A stretch of 53,997 nucleotides of DNA from Iodobacter sp. BJB302 (lineage in GTDB: Bacteria > Pseudomonadota > Gammaproteobacteria > Burkholderiales > Chitinibacteraceae): assembly GCF_002735645.1 (NCBI RefSeq), contig NZ_PDZG01000031.1:1-53997 (forward strand), read 5' to 3'. Under the pieces are notes generated by a model. The model was not told where the DNA came from and did not search any database. It saw nothing but the letters and a program-made list of their open reading frames with translations. The position numbers and the translations under genes were made by a program. Positions 1 to 7,964 of the stretch are shown one piece after another (within the stretch, counting starts at the first letter, position 1; each line of letters starts with the position of its first letter).

Positions 1-235
1 TAAGTAGTCAGATATTCGAATCGAATCTTCCAAATGTGCAGCTCTGCTCGCCATACTTCATGATTAATGAAAAAAAGAAATTATCTATCAATTATCCATC
101 ATTTGACTATAAAGTGAACAGCATTGCGGTCATACCCTTTAGTAAAACAGATCTCATTTATATCATGCCAAATTCATGCATGACATAAACGTAATCAGAT
201 AAGATCAGCGTTCTTCACACACTTAAGAGATGCTC

Positions 236-658
236 ATGACTCAGGAATATAAAGGTGCATGTTTATGCGGTGCAGTGCAATTAAGTGCAAAGGCAAGGAA
301 CCCCAAAATTGGGGCTTGTCATTGCAATATGTGCAGAAAATGGACCGGAGGCCCTTTTCTGGCCACAGACTGTGGCACCGATGTCACGTTTTCAGCTAGG
401 AATATGATCAGCCGCTATGCCTCTTCTGAATGGGCAGAGCGGGGTTTTTGCAAACAATGTGGCAGCCATTTATTTTATTACTTAAAAGAAGCACAGCAAT
501 ATATTGTTTCTGCTGGTTTATTTGAGCAACAGGACGAGTTTATTTTTGATCACCAGATTTTTATTGATAAAAAACCTGCTTTTTATGATTTTGCTAATGC
601 AACCCATAATATGACCGAAGCCGAAGTTTTTGCCCAGTACGCGCCAGGCGAAGAATAA
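236..658 (+). CDS. GFA-family zinc-binding protein (glutathione-dependent formaldehyde-activating enzyme/CENP-V-like)
   Basis: Small soluble protein of about 140 residues. Cysteine clusters typical of the GFA fold are visible: CLCGAV near the N-terminus, CHCNMC in the first third and CKQCG in the middle, which together should bind two zinc ions. Family members were named for glutathione-dependent formaldehyde handling, but most have no proven substrate, so a specific reaction should not be assumed. I chose the ATG at 236 over the ATG at 230 because an AAGAGA stretch lies five bases before it, whereas it would touch the earlier one. The gene stands alone, convergent with the solute-binding protein gene that ends at 696. 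The fold call is firm; the function is open. Confidence 0.85.
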   Translation: MTQEYKGACLCGAVQLSAKARNPKIGACHCNMCRKWTGGPFLATDCGTDVTFSARNMISRYASSEWAERGFCKQCGSHLFYYLKEAQQYIVSAGLFEQQDEFIFDHQIFIDKKPAFYDFANATHNMTEAEVFAQYAPGEE

Positions 659-695
659 GCGGAGCACGGGGCTGAATACACTTTAAAACAACGGT

Positions 696-1436
696 CTAAT
701 TTTTAGTCTTAGGCAAAATACCCGTGTTTTTTGCCTCTTTAATTGTTTTATTAAACGCATTTAAAAAAGGCTTCATATTCATTGATTTGTGAAAGCCAAG
801 ATAAACGGGATCATAAATCAGGGGGTGCTCTAATATCACAAACTGATCCTGATTAGCCAGCAGTTCGGGGTCTGAATTCAGTGCTTGCAGCAGCCCCTGC
901 TGCCCGCCACCAAACACCACACAATCCACGCGGCCATGCAGTAATTTTTTAAACCTGGCAGCAGACAGGTAATTAAAATCGGCAGAAAAAAGGTGTGCCT
1001 CAAGTGCTGCGTTAAACTCTGCACCATAGCTGGCCCCATTGGTCATCCCGACCAGCTTACCTTTTAAATCATTAACTGACCGAAAAGGGAATTCTTTTCC
1101 TTTCTTAACGACTACAGTCACAATCACATCATAAACAGGCTCTGAATAATCAAACAAAGATAAGCGCTCTTTGGTTTTTGAAAGCCCGATAATCCCACCC
1201 TGCCCCTTTAATGCCAGCTCATAAGCACGCCGCCATGAGCTCATCTCTAGTTTAATTTTGTCGCCCGTACGCAATTCATGCCGTTTAATGATTTCAGATG
1301 CCACACCAGAAGCCATGCCATGCTGATCTTTGTAGCTAACTGGCCGGTATTCCTCATTGGCAAAAATAGTAAGCTCCACCGCGGCACATACTGATGCAAT
1401 CAGAGCCATGCATAAAAATGGAATTGAATATTTCAT
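696..1436 (-). CDS. Periplasmic solute-binding protein, SBP_bac_3 type (copy 1)
   Basis: About 246 residues with an N-terminal hydrophobic signal peptide ending near ASVCAAVE, followed by a type 3 extracellular solute-binding fold. Features include the early YRPVSY segment, GGIIGLSKTK, FDYSEP, and VNDLKGK with a following G-rich loop, as in amino-acid-type binding proteins. It should be exported and bind a small polar ligand. GAGG lies seven bases before the ATG at 1436 but only one base before the ATG at 1442, so I use 1436. It is a clear paralogue of the next gene, sharing most motif blocks. No ABC permease or ATPase is adjacent, so it may serve a distant transporter or a sensor. The ligand is unknown. 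Confidence 0.85.
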   Translation of the reverse strand: MKYSIPFLCMALIASVCAAVELTIFANEEYRPVSYKDQHGMASGVASEIIKRHELRTGDKIKLEMSSWRRAYELALKGQGGIIGLSKTKERLSLFDYSEPVYDVIVTVVVKKGKEFPFRSVNDLKGKLVGMTNGASYGAEFNAALEAHLFSADFNYLSAARFKKLLHGRVDCVVFGGGQQGLLQALNSDPELLANQDQFVILEHPLIYDPVYLGFHKSMNMKPFLNAFNKTIKEAKNTGILPKTKN

Positions 1437-1502
1437 GCCCATACCTCATGCAAAGACCATCCCGATCCGGGATACTGCTTCAAATTGATAGCAAGCCAGT
1501 GA

Positions 1503-2237
1503 TTAAGGAATCATTCCTTTTTGCTTTGCATCCTTAATCGCACGATTAAACTCAGTTAAAAATGCCTGCATTTTCATTGATTTATGAAAGGCCAAATGAA
1601 TAGGATCACGTACCAGCGGCTTACTCAGATAGACAAATTGATCGCGCTTAGACAGTAATTCAGGATCTTTTTTCAGCATAGAATCCAGGCTATTTTCTGC
1701 ATTATTAACAACTGCACAATCAACCCGGTCATAAAGCAGTTTTTTTAAACGCACATCGGATGTGTAATTCACATCAACCTGAAACAGTTTTGCTGCCAGC
1801 GCATGATCAAATTCTTCACCGTAACTGGCCGTATTGGTTACGCTGATTATTTTTCCTTTTAAATCAGCCACCGAGTTAAAAGGAAACTCTTTCCCTTTTT
1901 TTACCACCAGCCCCACGATAGATTCATAAAAGGGTTCGGAATAATCAAAAATCTCCAGCCTTGCTTTTGTCTTAGACAGCCCAATAATGCCTCCCTTGCC
2001 TTTTTCTGCCAGTAGATAGGAACGTTTCCAGGAGGCCATATCCAAGATGACTTTATTGCCACTTAATTGTTCGTAATGCTTAAGCACGGTATAGCCAATT
2101 CCATCTTCCTGCCCTTGATCATTGCGAAAAGTGACAGGCCGGTAATCATCACTGGCAAAAATAGTCACTTCTTCCGCCCAAAGCGCAGAGCAGCAAAAAA
2201 ACCATACGCATAAACAAACCCCAAGCCTGAATTGCAT
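1503..2237 (-). CDS. Periplasmic solute-binding protein, SBP_bac_3 type (copy 2)
   Basis: About 244 residues. A signal peptide with a hydrophobic core ends near SALWAEE, followed by the same fold and many of the same blocks as the downstream copy: YRPVTF, GGIIGLSKTK, FDYSEP, VADLKGK and HKSMKM. The two genes are a tandem duplication on the same strand, 66 bases apart, and are probably co-transcribed with this copy first. The ATG at 2237 is preceded by AAGGAG at a spacing of eight bases; a GTG at 2246 is also in frame but poorly placed. Downstream sensing or transport partners are not in the window. The substrate cannot be read from sequence. Confidence 0.85.
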   Translation of the reverse strand: MQFRLGVCLCVWFFCCSALWAEEVTIFASDDYRPVTFRNDQGQEDGIGYTVLKHYEQLSGNKVILDMASWKRSYLLAEKGKGGIIGLSKTKARLEIFDYSEPFYESIVGLVVKKGKEFPFNSVADLKGKIISVTNTASYGEEFDHALAAKLFQVDVNYTSDVRLKKLLYDRVDCAVVNNAENSLDSMLKKDPELLSKRDQFVYLSKPLVRDPIHLAFHKSMKMQAFLTEFNRAIKDAKQKGMIP

Positions 2238-2321
2238 GCTCTGCACTCCTTAGCAAACCCGAACTAATACCAGACTAGATCATTAAAAACCGGCTCGCCG
2301 TGTCTTACTCCCAATAAAAAA

Positions 2322-2347
2322 GGCTATGTCTGCGTTAAATGTTGAAA
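2322..2347 (+). repeat. Left terminal inverted repeat of the MITE-like element
   Basis: 26 bases matching the reverse complement of 2745-2770 at 24 positions; the first 17 and last 7 are identical, and the two mismatches are adjacent. Confidence 0.8.
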
Positions 2348-2744
2348 TTTAGTTAAGTGGATACTTACGCTTTTAGGGGGTAAATTGAAAATTTTTTCTT
2401 AAAATTTTTAATTTAAAGCGTAATTGCCACTAAGCAAAAAACAAAAAGACCTTTTTAGTGCCTTCGGCACGTTGATTTTGGGGCGGTAGCCACCGCAGGG
2501 CCTTCCTTTCTTGTACGGCCAAGAAACGAAGCCAAAGAAGGCCGCCCCGACCAGCACGAAGGCCCCTCACTGCGGACAATCGAGGCGGCGGCTGCGGGAC
2601 TCGCTTCGCTCAAACATCCTCGCCGAAACCCCGCCCCGCTTGTTCCTCGCTTCGGCGTGCTTCAAGGGGAGGATTTAAGCCCTGAGCGAAGAGCGCGTTT
2701 ATTGCATTCCCTGCTGTTTGCTAATAACAAACCTTAATTTCAGT

Positions 2745-2770
2745 TTTCAACTGTTAACGCAGACATAGCC
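2745..2770 (-). repeat. Right terminal inverted repeat of the MITE-like element
   Basis: Partner of the repeat at 2322-2347. Its outer end abuts the poly-A/T tract that serves as the U-run of the sucD terminator. Confidence 0.8.
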
Positions 2771-2772
2771 AT

Positions 2773-2799
2773 AAAAAAACCCCGGAATCTCTTCCGGGG
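2773..2799 (-). terminator. Rho-independent terminator downstream of sucD
   Basis: Read on the minus strand, an 8-bp stem CCCCGGAA/TTCCGGGG with a four-base loop (2780-2799) is followed by seven T residues (2773-2779). It lies 30 bases past the sucD stop and should end the TCA operon transcript. The T-run coincides with the flanking duplication of the neighbouring element. Confidence 0.85.
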
Positions 2800-2828
2800 G
2801 TTTTCAGGCGTTTAATTCAAAAAGAGAA

Positions 2829-3713
2829 TTAAATCATGCCTTTAGATTTCAGCAGCTCAAGCATAGTCGAGCCCAATTCTGCCGGGCTGCGTGTGTAGGC
2901 AATACCTGCACGCTCAAACGCTGCAAATTTTTCTTCTGCAGTGCCTTTACCACCAGAGATAATCGCACCAGCGTGGCCCATGCGTTTGCCCTTAGGCGCA
3001 GTTACACCGGCGATATAGCCAACCACTGGCTTAGTCACGTAGGACTGAGCAAATTCAGCCGCTTCTTCTTCGGCCGAGCCACCGATTTCGCCGATCATAA
3101 TGATGGCATCGGTATCAGGATCGTCCTGGAATAAGCGCAGTGCGTCGATATGGCTGGTACCCGGAATTGGATCGCCACCGATACCGATACATGTAGACTG
3201 GCCCAGACCCAGTGCAGTGGTTTGTGCAACTGCTTCGTAAGTCAAAGTACCGGAACGGCTTACAATACCGATGCGGCCTGGCTGATGGATATGCCAAGGC
3301 ATAATACCGATTTTGCACTCACCCGGAGTAATAATACCCGGGCAGTTAGGGCCAATCAGACGGATGCCGGCTTCATCAACCGCTTTTTTCACGTACAGCA
3401 TATCCAGTGTTGGCACACCTTCAGTGATACATACAATCAGCTGCACGCCAGCATCAATGGCTTCCAGAATCGAATCTTTAGCGAACGGAGCCGGCACATA
3501 GATCACCGATGCGTCTGCTTGTGTTTCACGCATCGCATCTTTCATGGTGTTAAACACGGGCAGATCAAGGTGACGTGAGCCGCCTTTACCTGGTGTTACA
3601 CCGCCAACCACTTTAGTGCCACACTTCAGTGCTTGTTCTGCGTGGAATGTACCGTTTTTACCGGTGAAACCTTGCACCAATACTTTGGTGTCTTTATTTA
3701 CTAAAACGCTCAT
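2829..3713 (-). CDS. sucD: Succinyl-CoA synthetase (ADP-forming), alpha subunit
   Basis: 294 residues, the normal length. The alpha subunit binds CoA through its N-terminal Rossmann domain ([12 protein letters not shown]) and carries the phosphohistidine in GHAGAI near residue 246, matching His246 of the E. coli enzyme. The power-helix region with SRSGTLTYE and GIGGDPIPG is intact. It catalyses the substrate-level phosphorylation step succinyl-CoA + ADP + Pi to succinate + ATP + CoA, in complex with SucC. It is the last gene of the run, 27 bases after sucC, with AAAGGA before the ATG. The enzyme is cytoplasmic. No anomalies were seen. Confidence 0.98.
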   Translation of the reverse strand: MSVLVNKDTKVLVQGFTGKNGTFHAEQALKCGTKVVGGVTPGKGGSRHLDLPVFNTMKDAMRETQADASVIYVPAPFAKDSILEAIDAGVQLIVCITEGVPTLDMLYVKKAVDEAGIRLIGPNCPGIITPGECKIGIMPWHIHQPGRIGIVSRSGTLTYEAVAQTTALGLGQSTCIGIGGDPIPGTSHIDALRLFQDDPDTDAIIMIGEIGGSAEEEAAEFAQSYVTKPVVGYIAGVTAPKGKRMGHAGAIISGGKGTAEEKFAAFERAGIAYTRSPAELGSTMLELLKSKGMI

Positions 3714-3740
3714 TATTTTTTCCTTTCAGCGGATGTCAGA

Positions 3741-4910
3741 TTAAAGCGCAGCAACAGCAGCGACAATTTTCTCGGCTGCATCGTTTAGGCCTTGAGCCGA
3801 AGTCAGCTTCAGACCGGATTCGTTCAGAAGCTTAGCGCCCAATTCTGCGTTATTGCCTTCCAGACGTACCACAACCGGCACAGTTACATTCACTTCTTTC
3901 ACTGCAGCAATAATCGCTTCAGCAATCATGTCGCAACGAACGATACCGCCGAAGATATTGATCAGTACGCCCTTCACCGAATCATCAGCCAGAATCAGCT
4001 TGAACGCTTCGATTACGCGATCTTTAGTTGCACCACCGCCTACATCCAGGAAGTTGGCTGGCTGGCCGCCTTTCAGTTTGATGATGTCCATTGTGGCCAT
4101 TGCAAGGCCAGCGCCGTTTACCATACAACCGATATTGCCTTCCAGCGCTACGTAGTTCAGCTCGAACTCAGAGGCTTTTACTTCGCGCTCGTTTTCTTGC
4201 GATTTATCGCGCTGAGCTAACAGCTCTGGCAGGCGATACAGCGCATTTGAATCCAGACCAATCTTGGCATCCACGCAGCACAGCTCGCCGTTTTCACGCA
4301 GAGCCAGCGGGTTGATTTCAAACAGTGCGAAGTCGTTAGCAATAAACGCTTCGGCAGCGCCCAGCATCATTTTAGTAAAATGAGCCACTTGCTTGCCTTC
4401 CAGACCCAAAGCAAACGCGCAATCACGCGCCTGGAATGGCTGCATGCCAACCAATGGATCAACCGTTACTTTGATGATTTTTTCTGGTGTTTCTTCAGCG
4501 ACTTTCTCGATCTCAACACCGCCTTCGGTGGAAACCATAAATACCACGCGCTGGCTGGAGCGATCTACAACCGCGCCAAGGTACAGCTCGCGCTGAACCG
4601 GGTACATATCTTCACAAACCAATACGGAATGCACAGGCTGGCCCGCTGCATCTGTCTGGTATGTTACTAAGTTTGTGCCAATCAGGCCCTTAGCAATTTC
4701 TGCGGCTTCTTCACGGGATTTAACCACTTTAACGCCACCCGCTTTACCACGGCCACCGGCGTGAACTTGCGCTTTAACTACCGCAAATTTGCCACCTAAA
4801 GTGTCGTATGCCGCAGCAGCTTCTTCAGGCGTATGCGCCAGAATGCCGCGTTGTACTGGAAGACCGTATTTAGCCAATAATTCCTTGGCTTGATATTCAT
4901 GAAGATTCAT
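3741..4910 (-). CDS. sucC: Succinyl-CoA synthetase, beta subunit
   Basis: 389 residues, standard length. The protein begins with [16 protein letters not shown], the family hallmark, and has an ATP-grasp domain in the N-terminal half ([15 protein letters not shown]) and a C-terminal CoA-ligase domain ([15 protein letters not shown]). It pairs with SucD to form the heterotetrameric enzyme, binds nucleotide and succinate, and determines ADP or GDP preference. It is preceded by AAGGG near the ATG. About 120 bases separate it from lpd, and that gap contains two REP-like palindromes, so its message may be processed separately or partly uncoupled from the lpd message. Confidence 0.98.
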   Translation of the reverse strand: MNLHEYQAKELLAKYGLPVQRGILAHTPEEAAAAYDTLGGKFAVVKAQVHAGGRGKAGGVKVVKSREEAAEIAKGLIGTNLVTYQTDAAGQPVHSVLVCEDMYPVQRELYLGAVVDRSSQRVVFMVSTEGGVEIEKVAEETPEKIIKVTVDPLVGMQPFQARDCAFALGLEGKQVAHFTKMMLGAAEAFIANDFALFEINPLALRENGELCCVDAKIGLDSNALYRLPELLAQRDKSQENEREVKASEFELNYVALEGNIGCMVNGAGLAMATMDIIKLKGGQPANFLDVGGGATKDRVIEAFKLILADDSVKGVLINIFGGIVRCDMIAEAIIAAVKEVNVTVPVVVRLEGNNAELGAKLLNESGLKLTSAQGLNDAAEKIVAAVAAL

Positions 4911-4940
4911 CTGAGACCCTTTGTAAGGAGAATGTTGTAG

Positions 4941-5018
4941 GGTGGATTAGGCGGCTTTATGCCCTAAGCCACCATTGGTGCCATGGTGAGTTAGACCTAA
5001 ACAGCGGAGCTAACCCAC
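4941..5018. repeat. Tandem REP-like palindromes between lpd and sucC
   Basis: Two imperfect hairpins lie side by side. The first (4941-4973) pairs GGTGGATTAG with CTAAGCCACC. The second (4985-5018) pairs GTGAGTTAG with CTAACCCAC. The GTAGGGTGGATTA style is familiar from extragenic repeats in beta- and gammaproteobacteria. They could stabilise or process the operon message; whether they recur in this genome cannot be seen here. Confidence 0.55.
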
Positions 5019-5031
5019 ACGTATTTACAAA

Positions 5032-6468
5032 TTAAGAATGCAAACCACGCTTATCGCATGCTAAAGCCGCTTCGTGAAGCGCTTCAGACAAGGAAGGATG
5101 AGCATGAACAATACGGGCGATATCTTCTGACGATGCGTTAAATTCCATCGCTACTACCGCTTCAGCAATCAGCTCTGAAGCAAACGGGCCAACGATATGA
5201 ACACCTAAAATGCGATCGGTAGTCTTATCCGCCAGCATTTTAACAAAACCCTTACCCTCGCCCAGCGCTAAAGCACGGCCATTTGCGGAGAACAAGAATT
5301 GACCTTTCTTATATTCAACGCCAGCGGCTTTAAGCTGCTCTTCGGTTTTACCCACCCACGCAATTTCCGGGCTGGTATAAATGACCCAAGGGATATTGTT
5401 AAAGTCGATATGCGGATGCTGGCCAGCGATACGCTCTGCCACGGCCACGCCTTCGTCAGACGCTTTGTGCGCCAGCATTGGGCCGCGTACCACATCACCA
5501 ATCGCCCAGACGTTTGGCAAATTACTCTGGCAATCGTCGTTCACATCAATCTGACCGCGATCTGTCAGCTTCAGGCCAACGGCATCTGCGTTCAGGCCAG
5601 AGGTGTTTGGCACACGGCCAATCGCCACCACCAGCTTATCAAATACGCTGACCTGCTCTGCACCTGCTACATCAGTCCAATGCACGGTGACGTCTTTTTT
5701 GCCGGTTTTAATTTCGCCGATTTTAACGCCGGTATTGATGACCAAACCGGTTTCTTTGGTCAGGAATTTCTTGGCTTCGCGCGCGACTTGCTCGTCTGCT
5801 GCGCCAAGGAAAGCCGGCATTGCTTCAAGCACAGTCACGTCACTACCCAAGCGCTTCCACACCGAGCCCATTTCCAAACCAATCACGCCAGCACCAATCA
5901 CGCCCAAGCGTTTTGGCACAGAAGGAATCGCCAGCGCGCCTTCGTTATCCAACACCAGATGATTGTCGATGGTTACGCCTAGCAATTGGCGAACGCTGGA
6001 GCCCGTCGCAATAATCACATGCTTGGCGGTGATTTCTTCAACCGCACCGTCAGCCAGCCTGGCTTCCAGCAGATACGCATCGCCCGCTTTAGCTTTAAAC
6101 GCGCCAACGCCATGGAAAGATGTGACTTTGTTCTTTTTAAAGAGGTAAGCAATGCCGCCGGTGTTTTTAGTAATGATTTCCTGCTTACGCGCCAGCATCT
6201 TGGACACGTCCATTTTCAGCGTGCCGGTAGAGATCCCGTGGTCGCCAAAATGGTGGGCTGCATTGAAGTAGTTTTCTGACGATTGCAGCAGTGCTTTGGA
6301 AGGGATACAACCCACATTCAGACACGTACCACCCAGGCTCGCCTTGCCGTCTTTGTCTGAGGTTGCATCGATACATGCAGTATTAAAGCCCAGCTGCGAG
6401 GCGCGAATCGCTGCCACATAGCCACCAGGGCCGCCGCCGATTACAACAACGTCAAATTCTTTGCTCAT
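5032..6468 (-). CDS. lpd: Dihydrolipoyl dehydrogenase (E3 of 2-oxoglutarate dehydrogenase)
   Basis: About 478 residues. FAD-binding GGGPGG lies near residue 11-16 and the redox disulfide CLNVGC at Cys49/Cys54. An NAD-binding motif GAGVIG is in the middle, and the C-terminal interface carries [13 protein letters not shown] with the catalytic His-Glu pair. It reoxidises dihydrolipoamide on SucB and passes electrons to NAD+. Its position between sucB and sucC suggests it is the E3 dedicated to this complex. The open frame extends to a GTG at 6513, but [13 protein letters not shown] at 6468 matches family starts and has AAAGG upstream. A palindromic repeat separates it from sucB. Confidence 0.97.
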   Translation of the reverse strand: MSKEFDVVVIGGGPGGYVAAIRASQLGFNTACIDATSDKDGKASLGGTCLNVGCIPSKALLQSSENYFNAAHHFGDHGISTGTLKMDVSKMLARKQEIITKNTGGIAYLFKKNKVTSFHGVGAFKAKAGDAYLLEARLADGAVEEITAKHVIIATGSSVRQLLGVTIDNHLVLDNEGALAIPSVPKRLGVIGAGVIGLEMGSVWKRLGSDVTVLEAMPAFLGAADEQVAREAKKFLTKETGLVINTGVKIGEIKTGKKDVTVHWTDVAGAEQVSVFDKLVVAIGRVPNTSGLNADAVGLKLTDRGQIDVNDDCQSNLPNVWAIGDVVRGPMLAHKASDEGVAVAERIAGQHPHIDFNNIPWVIYTSPEIAWVGKTEEQLKAAGVEYKKGQFLFSANGRALALGEGKGFVKMLADKTTDRILGVHIVGPFASELIAEAVVAMEFNASSEDIARIVHAHPSLSEALHEAALACDKRGLHS

Positions 6469-6535
6469 GGTTTGGAAACCTTTGAGATGTGAAGGTAAAT
6501 GATAAGCCAACACAATATGCGTCTATTTAAGCCAA

Positions 6536-6644
6536 GCTAAATCTTAAACCACAGAGTAAAAAGAGATCACAGAGCGCCACAGAGAAAAGCAAACCTTGTG
6601 TTATCTCTGTGAAACTCTGTGTTCTATGTGGTTCGAGATTTAGC
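6536..6644. repeat. Palindromic extragenic element rich in CACAGAG between sucB and lpd
   Basis: Outer arms 6536-6550 and 6630-6644 match as inverted repeats at 13 of 15 positions (GCTAAATCT...AACC against GGTT...AGATTTAGC). Inside are repeated CACAGAG words on the left and CTCTGTG words on the right, giving a long imperfect hairpin of about 109 bp. Similar CACAGAG palindromes are seen between genes in various proteobacteria. It sits in the transcribed spacer of the suc operon. Confidence 0.6.
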
Positions 6645-6689
6645 CCCCTTAAATCTAACGATGCATTAGCCTACCTTTATTGCAAACGA

Positions 6690-7907
6690 TTAAATATCAA
6701 GCAGCAAACGCGCTGGATCTTCGATCACTTCTTTGATGGCAACCAGCGACAATACGGCTTCGCGGCCATCGATGATGCGGTGATCGTAAGACTGAGCCAG
6801 ATACATCATCGGGCGAATCACCATTTCACCGTTTTCTACCACCACACGCTCTTTCGTTGCGTGCATACCCAGAATCGCAGATTGTGGCGGGTTGATAATC
6901 GGTGTCGACATCATCGAGCCAAAAGTACCGCCATTAGAGATGGTGTAAGTACCGCCTGTCAGCTCTTCAATACCCAGCTTGCCGGCTTGTGCACGTTTAC
7001 CAAAATCAGCGATGGTTTTTTCGATTTCAGCCAGGCTCAGCTGGTCTGCATTACGAATCACCGGCACCACGAGGCCACGCGGGCTGCCTACGGCCACGCC
7101 AATATCAAAGTAGCCGTGGTAAACGATATCGTTACCATCAACAGATGCATTCAGGATCGGGTATTTCTTCAGTGCGTGAACCGCAGCTTTAACAAAGAAG
7201 CCCATAAAGCCCAGCTTCACGCCGTGGTCTTTTTCGAATTTATCTTTGTATTTATTACGCAGATCCATTACCGGCTTCATATTGATTTCATTGAAGGTAG
7301 TCAGGATCGCGTTAATTTGTTGCGATTCAAGCAGGCGCTCGGCCACGCGTGCACGCAGGCGGCTCATCGGCACACGCTGCTCTGCGCGGTCGCCTTGCGG
7401 CACTGGAGCAGATGCCGGAGCGGCTGCAGGTTTTGCCAGATGATTCTGTACATCTTCTTTCAGCACACGGCCACCACGGCCAGTGCCGCCTACATCTGCG
7501 GTATTGATGCCCGCATCTGCAGCCAGTTTTTTAGCGGCTGGCATCACGGCTGTGCCAAAACCAATTGCGCCAGCTGAAACACCGGCTTCTTTAGCCGCAG
7601 CTGCAACGCGAACGTCTTGCTCGGTCTTTACGGTTTCAGGCACAACATTGGCCGGTGCAGCAACGGTGGCTTCGGTATCAATCGTTGCAATCAGCTGCAG
7701 GCTGCCAACGGTAGCGCCCTCCTGCTGAACAACAGAAGCCAGAACACCGGCTTGCGGAGCGGTGATTTCTAATACAACTTTATCGGTTTCGATATCAATC
7801 AGCTGCTCATCACGGGCAACCGCTTCGCCTACTTTTTTCTTCCACTGTAAAAGCGAAGCTTCAGAAACGGATTCAGGCAATTGTGGTACTAAAATTTCGA
7901 TAATCAT
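6690..7907 (-). CDS. sucB: 2-oxoglutarate dehydrogenase E2, dihydrolipoyllysine succinyltransferase
   Basis: 405 residues. There is one lipoyl domain (residues 1-78) with the lipoylated lysine at about position 43 in [10 protein letters not shown]. An Ala/Pro-rich linker and a peripheral-subunit-binding domain follow (near 112-150, [16 protein letters not shown]). The C-terminal catalytic domain carries [13 protein letters not shown] with the active His and Asp. It forms the core of the complex, taking the succinyl group from SucA and handing it to CoA. GGAG precedes the ATG by eight bases. It lies between sucA (57 bases upstream) and lpd, as expected for a suc operon. Confidence 0.97.
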   Translation of the reverse strand: MIIEILVPQLPESVSEASLLQWKKKVGEAVARDEQLIDIETDKVVLEITAPQAGVLASVVQQEGATVGSLQLIATIDTEATVAAPANVVPETVKTEQDVRVAAAAKEAGVSAGAIGFGTAVMPAAKKLAADAGINTADVGGTGRGGRVLKEDVQNHLAKPAAAPASAPVPQGDRAEQRVPMSRLRARVAERLLESQQINAILTTFNEINMKPVMDLRNKYKDKFEKDHGVKLGFMGFFVKAAVHALKKYPILNASVDGNDIVYHGYFDIGVAVGSPRGLVVPVIRNADQLSLAEIEKTIADFGKRAQAGKLGIEELTGGTYTISNGGTFGSMMSTPIINPPQSAILGMHATKERVVVENGEMVIRPMMYLAQSYDHRIIDGREAVLSLVAIKEVIEDPARLLLDI

Positions 7908-7964
7908 TTTTCACTCCAAGCGAATCTGGCGAGTCAAAGCGGCGCACGGGGCGCCGCCTCTGGT

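Larger units (their letters stand above)
2322..2770. mobile_element. MITE-like non-autonomous element with 26-bp terminal inverted repeats
   Basis: The left end 2322-2347 begins GGCTATGTCTGCGTTAA, and the right end 2745-2770 is its reverse complement with 24 of 26 positions matching. The octamer ATAAAAAA stands directly outside both ends (2314-2321 and 2771-2778), consistent with an 8-bp target duplication, although its low complexity weakens that point. The interior of about 400 bp carries no open frame of useful length. It has a G/C-rich core with a perfect GTGCC-TTC-GGCAC hairpin at 2458-2470, and a stretch around 2505-2545 of a kind that recurs between genes in many proteobacteria. No transposase is encoded, so it would need help in trans. 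The family is not assigned; 8-bp duplications are typical of IS6-like elements among others. Confidence 0.65.
2238..2828. other. Gene-free interval holding a MITE-like element and the sucD terminator
   Basis: No convincing coding region is present in these 591 bases. The interval contains a 449-bp element bounded by inverted repeats, the rho-independent terminator of the sucC-sucD transcript, and the start region of the tandem solute-binding protein genes. A short A/T-rich stretch around 2380-2420 contains runs of T and A but no clear promoter that I can defend. Confidence 0.7.

Noticed and set aside
2440-2720. Small gene in the G/C-rich core of the MITE-like element
   Set aside because: No frame with a plausible start, ribosome site and length; the sequence looks like a dispersed intergenic repeat.
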